Part shown: positions 59,438 to 64,000 of the stretch, piece after piece | Numbering within the stretch: the first letter of the stretch is position 1 | How the letters are laid out: every line of letters begins with the position of its first letter | Assembly: GCA_024742355.1 (NCBI GenBank) | Contig: JANSYM010000008.1 | Span: forward strand, 124,001 to 188,000 | Direction: 5' to 3' | Source: Hyphomonadaceae bacterium | GTDB lineage: Bacteria > Pseudomonadota > Alphaproteobacteria > Caulobacterales > Hyphomonadaceae | Length of the DNA: 64,000 nucleotides | Position numbers and translations under genes: made by a program | Notes under the pieces: model-generated | Database searches by the model: none | Seen by the model: the letters and a program-made list of their open reading frames with translations, nothing else | What the model was told of the DNA's origin: nothing

Positions 59438-60619
59438 ATGTTTTGGGACAAGAAAGACCAGAAAACACTCTCCGATGACATGATCCGGCAGGCGCTGGGG
59501 CAACCGGACTGGCTTTCCGGCGTGAAAATCGACGAATCAGGGACGGTTACGCTGATCATCGAAGCCGATCCTGAGGACATGGAACGGGCGGAAACGCTGA
59601 AGATCGAAGCCGAAGCCCGGGCGATGAGCCTGGACGGCGTCACAGACGTCCGCGCCGTCCTCACCGCGCAGCGGGCGCCTGGGCAATCTACGCCCCAGCC
59701 TGCCCCATCCACGCTACAAACCCATGCCAGCCCGCGCCGTGTCCGCAAAGGCGCCCGGCTGTCGGATGAAGCGGTCAATCAGGGCCAGCCGCAACAAGCC
59801 GCGCAAATCGCGCCTATTCCCGGCATTTCTCGCATCCTCGTCGTCGCCAGCGCCAAAGGCGGCGTCGGCAAATCGACCGTCTCCGTCAACCTGGCGGCAA
59901 GTTTCGCGAAACAGGGCTTGCGGGTAGGTCTGCTCGACGCGGACGTTTATGGGCCCTCCATCCCGACCATGCTTGGGGTTGCCGACGCAAGTCCCGGCAC
60001 GACGCCTGAGAACAAGCTGGTACCGGTCTCCGCCCATGGCATCGAAACACTGTCCATCGGCTATCTGACCGATCCGGATTCGCCGATGATCTGGCGCGGG
60101 CCGATCGTGCAATCTGCGATCACGCAAATGCTCAATGACGCGGCCTGGGGCACGCCGGACAATCCTCTCGACCTGCTGATCATCGACACACCGCCCGGAA
60201 CCGGCGAAGCACAACTGACCCTGGCCCAGCGTGTGCCCGTGACCGCGGCACTGATTGTGACCACACCGCAAGAAGTGGCGCTGGCCGATGTCCGCCGCGG
60301 CGCCGCGATGTTCGCCAAGACCCATGTCCCCGTGCTGGGCATTGTCGAGACCATGAGCTGGTTTGAAGATCCGGCTGGCAATCGCCACCCGATCATGGGC
60401 GAAGGCGGCGGCGAGCAGATGGCGCAGGCGCTGGGCCTGCCCTTGCTGGCGCAGATCCCGATGCTGCAGGCCATTCGCGAGGGCGGCGATCGCGGTGAAC
60501 CGGCCGCCATTGCAGGCGAACCGGCGGCGACCCTGTTCACTGGCATTGCCCGCGACGTGGCGCTGTCTCTGGACGCGCTGCAAACCAAGAAAGCGCCTGA
60601 AATCATCTTTGAAAAATAG
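59438..60619 (+). CDS. mrp: Mrp/ApbC family P-loop ATPase, cysteine-free
   Basis: The 393-residue protein has an N-terminal DUF59 (MIP18-like) domain (about 10-80), a linker, then the deviant Walker A ASAKGGVGKSTVSVNLA at about 138-154, GPSIPTMLG and LLIIDTPPGTGEAQL. Family members carry or transfer Fe-S clusters through a C-terminal CxxC. Here that segment reads FEDPAGNRHPIMGEGGG with no cysteine, and no cysteine was found anywhere in the chain, so cluster carriage by the usual ligands is not possible. It diverges from hflK. Confidence 0.92.
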   Translation: MFWDKKDQKTLSDDMIRQALGQPDWLSGVKIDESGTVTLIIEADPEDMERAETLKIEAEARAMSLDGVTDVRAVLTAQRAPGQSTPQPAPSTLQTHASPRRVRKGARLSDEAVNQGQPQQAAQIAPIPGISRILVVASAKGGVGKSTVSVNLAASFAKQGLRVGLLDADVYGPSIPTMLGVADASPGTTPENKLVPVSAHGIETLSIGYLTDPDSPMIWRGPIVQSAITQMLNDAAWGTPDNPLDLLIIDTPPGTGEAQLTLAQRVPVTAALIVTTPQEVALADVRRGAAMFAKTHVPVLGIVETMSWFEDPAGNRHPIMGEGGGEQMAQALGLPLLAQIPMLQAIREGGDRGEPAAIAGEPAATLFTGIARDVALSLDALQTKKAPEIIFEK

Positions 60620-60622
60620 TCC

Positions 60623-60648
60623 CGGATCGATCAAATTTCATCGATCCG
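60623..60648 (+). terminator. hairpin after mrp
   Basis: Perfect nine-base arms CGGATCGAT/ATCGATCCG with a CAAATTTC loop, three bases after the mrp stop. Followed by only TTGAACG, so a classic T tract is missing; it may be an mRNA 3'-end stabiliser or a weak terminator. Confidence 0.45.
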
Positions 60649-60671
60649 TTGAACGTGGACTTCGGACTTTT

Positions 60672-60691
60672 CCTGTAACCATCATTACAGG
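60672..60691. repeat. inverted repeat over GGDEF-gene ribosome-binding site
   Basis: CCTGTAA-CCATCA-TTACAGG: seven-base perfect arms with a six-base spacer. The right arm includes the ACAGGG ribosome-binding region of the diguanylate cyclase gene, nine bases before its ATG. Could be an operator or an mRNA hairpin that limits translation. Confidence 0.45.
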
Positions 60692-60700
60692 GACCGATAC

Positions 60701-61471
60701 ATGCTGAGTACTTCTTCACGCCTCCATACGATTGTTTACGCCGTGCTAATGTCGGTGGTGCTGATATGCCTGACTGTGCATTTCACCGCCCTGATCGCGC
60801 CGTATCTCGAAGCCCGCAACGCCAATACGGCGATGCTGACCTCGGCCATCGCCTCGTGTGCGCTGGCGCCGCCGGCCTCGGTTTTGATGGCGCTTTATTC
60901 GAGCAAGCTGATCACCGTACAGGAACAGCTGCATGAGCTGGCAACGACCGATCCATTGACCAGCCTGCTCAATCGCCGCGCTTTTGCGCACCGGTATGAG
61001 CGCGAAGCGGCGCGCTATGAGCGCACCAATCGCCCAATCTCGCTGCTGCTCATCGATCTCGACTATTTCAAGCTGATCAATGACAAATATGGTCATGCTG
61101 GCGGCGACGAAGCGCTGCGCGTCCTGGCTGCGCATTTGCGTTCGACCAGCCGCTTCGGCACAGATGATGTCGCCCGCTGGGGCGGCGAGGAATTTGCCAT
61201 CCTGCTGTCTGACACAGGTCACCAATCTGCGGTGCGCGTGGCGGAGCGCTTGCGCCGCCAGATCGAAACCCTGCGGGTCGAGTTCAATGACTATCAAATC
61301 CACCTGGAAGCCAGTATCGGCGTGATCGCCTGCCGCAAGCGCGAGACGCTCGAGCAGGCCATGCAACGCGTCGACCTGTGCCTGCGCCAGGCCAAGGCTC
61401 AGGGCCGCAACCGAATCACAGTCTATCCGGAAGACATGCCAGAGACGGTCGAGAATGCCTCGGTGGCTTAA
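60701..61471 (+). CDS. GGDEF-domain diguanylate cyclase, membrane-anchored
   Basis: The 256-residue protein has two N-terminal transmembrane helices (about 10-33 and 47-67) and a GGDEF domain: DPLTSLLNRRAF, LLIDLDYFKLINDKYGHAGG and the active site RWGGEEFAILL (Gly161-Phe165). It would make cyclic di-GMP from two GTP. At the place of the inhibitory I-site (RxxD five residues before GGEEF) the sequence is FGTD, so product inhibition is probably lost. CAGGG precedes the ATG within an inverted repeat. Confidence 0.92.
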   Translation: MLSTSSRLHTIVYAVLMSVVLICLTVHFTALIAPYLEARNANTAMLTSAIASCALAPPASVLMALYSSKLITVQEQLHELATTDPLTSLLNRRAFAHRYEREAARYERTNRPISLLLIDLDYFKLINDKYGHAGGDEALRVLAAHLRSTSRFGTDDVARWGGEEFAILLSDTGHQSAVRVAERLRRQIETLRVEFNDYQIHLEASIGVIACRKRETLEQAMQRVDLCLRQAKAQGRNRITVYPEDMPETVENASVA

Positions 61472-61497
61472 GCCGCTCCCCTCACGAAAAGTTGCAG

Positions 61498-61520
61498 ATC
61501 GTCCGGACTGACAGGACGAT
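61498..61520. repeat. inverted repeat and flanking direct repeats upstream of AraC gene
   Basis: ATCGTCC and GGACGAT arms flank a nine-base spacer; a ten-base direct repeat TTAAGCCGCT occurs at 61468-61477 and 61530-61539. Symmetric repeats around the start of an AraC-type regulator suggest autoregulatory sites. Confidence 0.4.
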
Positions 61521-61542
61521 GTGAGTCGATTAAGCCGCTTGG

Positions 61543-62472
61543 ATGGACTTGATTGATGACATTATGCGCACGCTTGATCTCAAGGGATCGCTCTACTTTC
61601 GCACGCATTTCACCGCGCCCTGGGCCGTAACTGTCCCGGACTATGCGCAAGTGGCGCGGTTCCACCTGGTGGTTCAGGGAACCTGCTATGTCGCGGTCGA
61701 GGGTCAGGACCCGATCTGCCTCGGACCCGGCGATATGGCATTGATCTCCAAAGGCCGCGAGCATGTCCTCTCAGCCGAAGGCGCGACCCAGGCTGCACCA
61801 CTCGAAACCGTGCTCGATGATGCGGGTTATGACGGCAATGGCGTGCTCGTTGTCGGCGACGGCGCACCGAATGCTGCGACGCAGATGGTCTGCGGGCATT
61901 TCAATTTCAGACCGCAGGCCGACCATCCCCTGCTGTCCTCCTTGCCGGACCTGGTGCACCTTCGGGTCGCCGATCGGTCGGCAACGCCCTGGCTCGATGA
62001 TACGCTGCGCCTGATTACGCGTCGCATGTTTGCCGGCGAACTCGGAGCGTCCGCCACCATTACGCGTCTATCGGAGATCGTCTTCATCGAGATCCTGCGC
62101 TCCAATCTGGTTGAGAGCGAAGCCCTGCACCGCGTGGTCGCGGGGATGAGCGATCGGCAGATTGGCCAAGCATTATCTGCCATGCACAATGATCCCGGTG
62201 CGTCCTGGACGCTGGAAAATCTGGCGCAACTGGTCGGCATGTCGCGAAGCCGGTTTTCAGACCGGTTCACGCATTTGATGGGGGTGAGCGCGATGGCCTA
62301 CCTGACCAGCTGGCGGTTGCAGAAATCCCTCGAATTGCTCGACCAGAACCAGTTCAGCATCCAGGAAGTCTCCAACCGCGCAGGATACCAATCCGCGGCC
62401 GCGTTCAGCCGGGCCTTCTCGTCGCGATTCGATCTTTCACCAAAGGCCTATCGCGCTCAAATGGCCATATAG
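61543..62472 (+). CDS. AraC-family transcriptional regulator with cupin sensor
   Basis: The 309-residue protein has an N-terminal cupin-type ligand domain (about 15-160: SLYFRTHFTAPWAVTVPD, LGPGDMALISKGREHVL) and two C-terminal helix-turn-helix motifs of the AraC/XylS kind (LENLAQLVGMSRSRFSDRF and IQEVSNRAGYQSAAAFSRAF). It most likely controls the adjacent YHS/VOC/MAPEG genes and itself. Ligand unknown. No clear Shine-Dalgarno sequence precedes the ATG at 61543. Confidence 0.92.
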   Translation: MDLIDDIMRTLDLKGSLYFRTHFTAPWAVTVPDYAQVARFHLVVQGTCYVAVEGQDPICLGPGDMALISKGREHVLSAEGATQAAPLETVLDDAGYDGNGVLVVGDGAPNAATQMVCGHFNFRPQADHPLLSSLPDLVHLRVADRSATPWLDDTLRLITRRMFAGELGASATITRLSEIVFIEILRSNLVESEALHRVVAGMSDRQIGQALSAMHNDPGASWTLENLAQLVGMSRSRFSDRFTHLMGVSAMAYLTSWRLQKSLELLDQNQFSIQEVSNRAGYQSAAAFSRAFSSRFDLSPKAYRAQMAI

Positions 62473-62597
62473 TTTGCCATTCGTCCCAGTTACATGATCG
62501 AAAATACCGAAGATTGGCGAGTGAATTGATAATCTGTCTCGCCTGATCAATTTCTCCGGTGTCGGCACGACCGACCCAAATCTAACTGGAGAAAATG

Positions 62598-63080
62598 ATG
62601 AAAAAACCACTTGCGATTGCCTCCCTGGCTTTGATCACCGCCATGGCGGCAAACCCTGCCTTTGCCGCCGATGAGTTCAACACGGCCCCTGGCCTGACCG
62701 CTGCCGGCGCGCCGCTCGGATTGCACGGCGTCGACCCCGTCGCCTTTATCGACATTGGCAACCGCGTCGAAGGGCGTGCCGAGTTCACCGCCATTCATGA
62801 CGGCGTTGCCTATTACTTCTCGACCGAAGCCAATATGCGCAAATTCAAGCGCAATGCCGCAGACTACACACCGCAAAATGGCGGCTTCTGCACCTATGGC
62901 GTGTCGGTCGGCAAGAAGTTCGATGGCGACCCGCAATTTGCCGACATTCGTGATGGCAAGCTCTACGTGTTCCTGAACGAAGAGATCTTCAACGCCTATC
63001 AGAAAGACGAAACCGGCACGATCGCGACCGCTGAGGATAAGTGGACGAAGATCAAGCACACGGCCGCAAAAGACCTCTAA
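62598..63080 (+). CDS. YHS-domain periplasmic protein
   Basis: A 160-residue exported protein with a signal peptide (LAIASLALITAMAANPAFA), then a YHS-type domain: GLHGVDPVAFIDIGNRV, TAIHDGVAYYFSTEANMRKF and GGFCTYGVSVGKKFDGDP. The family is small and metal-associated (YHS domains occur in copper and other metal proteins); exact role unknown. GGAG lies six bases before the ATG at 62598 (another ATG one codon earlier is possible). It starts 125 bases after the AraC gene. Confidence 0.88.
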   Translation: MKKPLAIASLALITAMAANPAFAADEFNTAPGLTAAGAPLGLHGVDPVAFIDIGNRVEGRAEFTAIHDGVAYYFSTEANMRKFKRNAADYTPQNGGFCTYGVSVGKKFDGDPQFADIRDGKLYVFLNEEIFNAYQKDETGTIATAEDKWTKIKHTAAKDL

Positions 63081-63094
63081 CCCATTCAAAACGT

Positions 63095-63126
63095 GACCGG
63101 TCCGGGCGTCGGCGTCCGGGCCGGTC
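63095..63126. repeat. GC-rich inverted repeat after YHS gene
   Basis: GACCGG/CCGGTC six-base arms enclose further self-complementary CCGG repeats, 14 bases after the YHS stop. No T tract follows, so it could be an mRNA-stabilising hairpin more than a terminator. Confidence 0.4.
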
Positions 63127-63144
63127 CCATCTTGGAGACACTTC

Positions 63145-63534
63145 ATGAATATCATTGATCATTTGAGCGTCGGCGTCCCGGCAATCGAGGCCGCAACCGC
63201 ATTCTATGCCCCGGTCCTGAGCGCGCTTGGCGTGCAACAACTCGCAGCGACCGACGCGTTTGCCGCTTATGGGCGGGACGCCGTGCAATTCCTGGTGATG
63301 AAACCGGAAAACGGCGCGGCCAGTTCTTCCGGCAATGGCACCCACATTTGCTTTGCAGCCGAGACGCCAGGCGCCGTCGATCGCTTTCACAAAGCCGCCC
63401 TCGAAAATGGCGGCACCTGCGAAGGCGAACCCGGACCTCGACCTGGTTACCCGAAACCAGACGTCTACACGACTTTTGTGCGCGACCCGTTCGGAAACAA
63501 GCTCGAAGCCATCCATAACGGCTTCGCGGCATAA
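63145..63534 (+). CDS. VOC (glyoxalase) family protein
   Basis: A 129-residue metal-enzyme-fold protein with two VOC half-domains. It starts NIIDHLSVGVPAIEAATAFY, with the first ligand His at 6, and ends with VRDPFGNKLEAIHNGF, where Glu is a typical ligand. Glyoxalase I, dioxygenase or resistance functions share this fold; the family often contains uncharacterised detoxification enzymes. GGAG lies seven bases before the ATG. Probably in the AraC-regulated set with the YHS and MAPEG genes. Confidence 0.88.
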   Translation: MNIIDHLSVGVPAIEAATAFYAPVLSALGVQQLAATDAFAAYGRDAVQFLVMKPENGAASSSGNGTHICFAAETPGAVDRFHKAALENGGTCEGEPGPRPGYPKPDVYTTFVRDPFGNKLEAIHNGFAA

Positions 63535-63709
63535 TCCAGAACACCGAGCCAGGCCCCAGGCCACGGGCTGCAGTCATCCGGTGCGCAACATTCAGAGCTT
63601 CCCTGCGCCCGGCGCTGTCGCCCTTCCCCACTCGTGTGCCTGGGGCCTTCCCAATCATTCCGGCGACCAGTGTCGCCCCCCAATTCATCAAAGAAAATCA
63701 GAGACCCTC
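63535..63709. other. intergenic region before MAPEG gene
   Basis: 175 bases with no supportable gene and no clear terminator or promoter. It is C-rich and shows no repeat structure to the eye. Confidence 0.4.
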
Positions 63710-64000
63710 ATGGAAACTGCATATACCTATCTGGCGCTGAGCGGAGTTCTGACACTCCTGCTCTGGACGCCGTACATCCTCGCCCGCCTCTTCGTCTGGG
63801 GCTTGCCGACCTTTTTGAACAATTATCCGGAAGGCTTCCCGGCCACCGCGCCAGAACCGCCACTATGGGCACAACGCTCGCAGCGCGCGCATCTGAACAT
63901 GGTCGAGACCATGCCCGCCTTTATCGCAGTCATTGTCGCGGCGACCTGGTTGGTCGGCGACGCGCAAGGCGCCCTGATTGGCGGCCTTGCGCAAGTGTTC
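63710..64000 (+). CDS. MAPEG-family membrane protein (partial, runs off window end)
   Basis: The first 97 residues of a protein are present. It begins METAYTYLALSGVLTLLLW, a membrane helix, then RLFVWGLPTFLNNYPEG, and continues AQRSQRAHLNMVETMPAFIA, the conserved glutathione-binding loop (RaxxNxxE) of the MAPEG superfamily (membrane-associated eicosanoid/glutathione metabolism). The bacterial members are small four-helix membrane proteins of unknown substrate. No stop is reached at base 64000. Its ATG follows AGAGAC; it is probably in the same group as the VOC gene. Confidence 0.85.
   Translation, partial: METAYTYLALSGVLTLLLWTPYILARLFVWGLPTFLNNYPEGFPATAPEPPLWAQRSQRAHLNMVETMPAFIAVIVAATWLVGDAQGALIGGLAQVF

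Overview
The window looks like 64 kb of chromosomal backbone from a high-GC alphaproteobacterium. The order rpoZ-rsh-pyrE-pdxJ-acpS-rnc-era-recO, the block bamD-recN-ligA, an Entner-Doudoroff operon, a Mg-type hemB, the aminoacyl-tRNA-protein transferase bpt, TRAP transporters and GANTC/GTTAAC motifs in intergenic DNA all fit Caulobacterales, possibly Hyphomonadaceae. That family-level placement is inference. I see no rRNA, tRNA, CRISPR, prophage, IS element or other sign of recent transfer. Coding density is very high and nearly every gene can be assigned to a family.

Layout. 0-3 kb: a secreted TPR protein facing three Tad/Flp minor-pilin-like genes. 3-10 kb: an acyl-CoA dehydrogenase, GNAT, hemB, a 2H phosphoesterase, two small membrane families and a hydroxyisobutyrate-dehydrogenase homologue. 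10-17 kb: an orphan MotB-like protein, an SLC13 permease, bpt and a TakP-like TRAP transporter. 17-26 kb: lemA, a type-5 uracil-DNA glycosylase, then the tightly coupled rpoZ to recO operon (stringent response, pyrimidine, PLP and lipid-carrier enzymes, RNase III, Era, RecO). 26-31 kb: extensin-like protein, parC, DinB, dapB, prmA. 31-38 kb: a small unknown protein, pepP, and the recombination/envelope run bamD, recN, ligA. 38-42 kb: an XRE regulator, a CDF zinc-type exporter, a phasin-like fusion protein, a TPR protein, trxB. 42-49 kb: zwf-edd-glk-eda-pyk, nearly a complete glucose-to-pyruvate operon. 49-54 kb: ilvB - unknown membrane protein - ilvH - ilvC behind a leader peptide and attenuator, after miaA. 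54-60 kb: serB, then hflK-hflC-DUF2065-degP (inner membrane/periplasmic protein quality control) and mrp. 60-64 kb: a diguanylate cyclase, an AraC regulator, YHS and VOC proteins and a truncated MAPEG gene.

No large undescribed system stands out. The best leads are: a previously unmarked 13-residue leader peptide (MRPTVVLVIRHLR) with terminator ahead of ilvB; an unknown membrane protein translationally coupled inside the ilv operon; a phasin/basic-linker/helix-hairpin-helix fusion; a completely cysteine-free Mrp; convergent gene pairs whose two stop codons share one palindrome; and several inverted repeats placed over ribosome-binding sites or promoters of regulators and a metal exporter.
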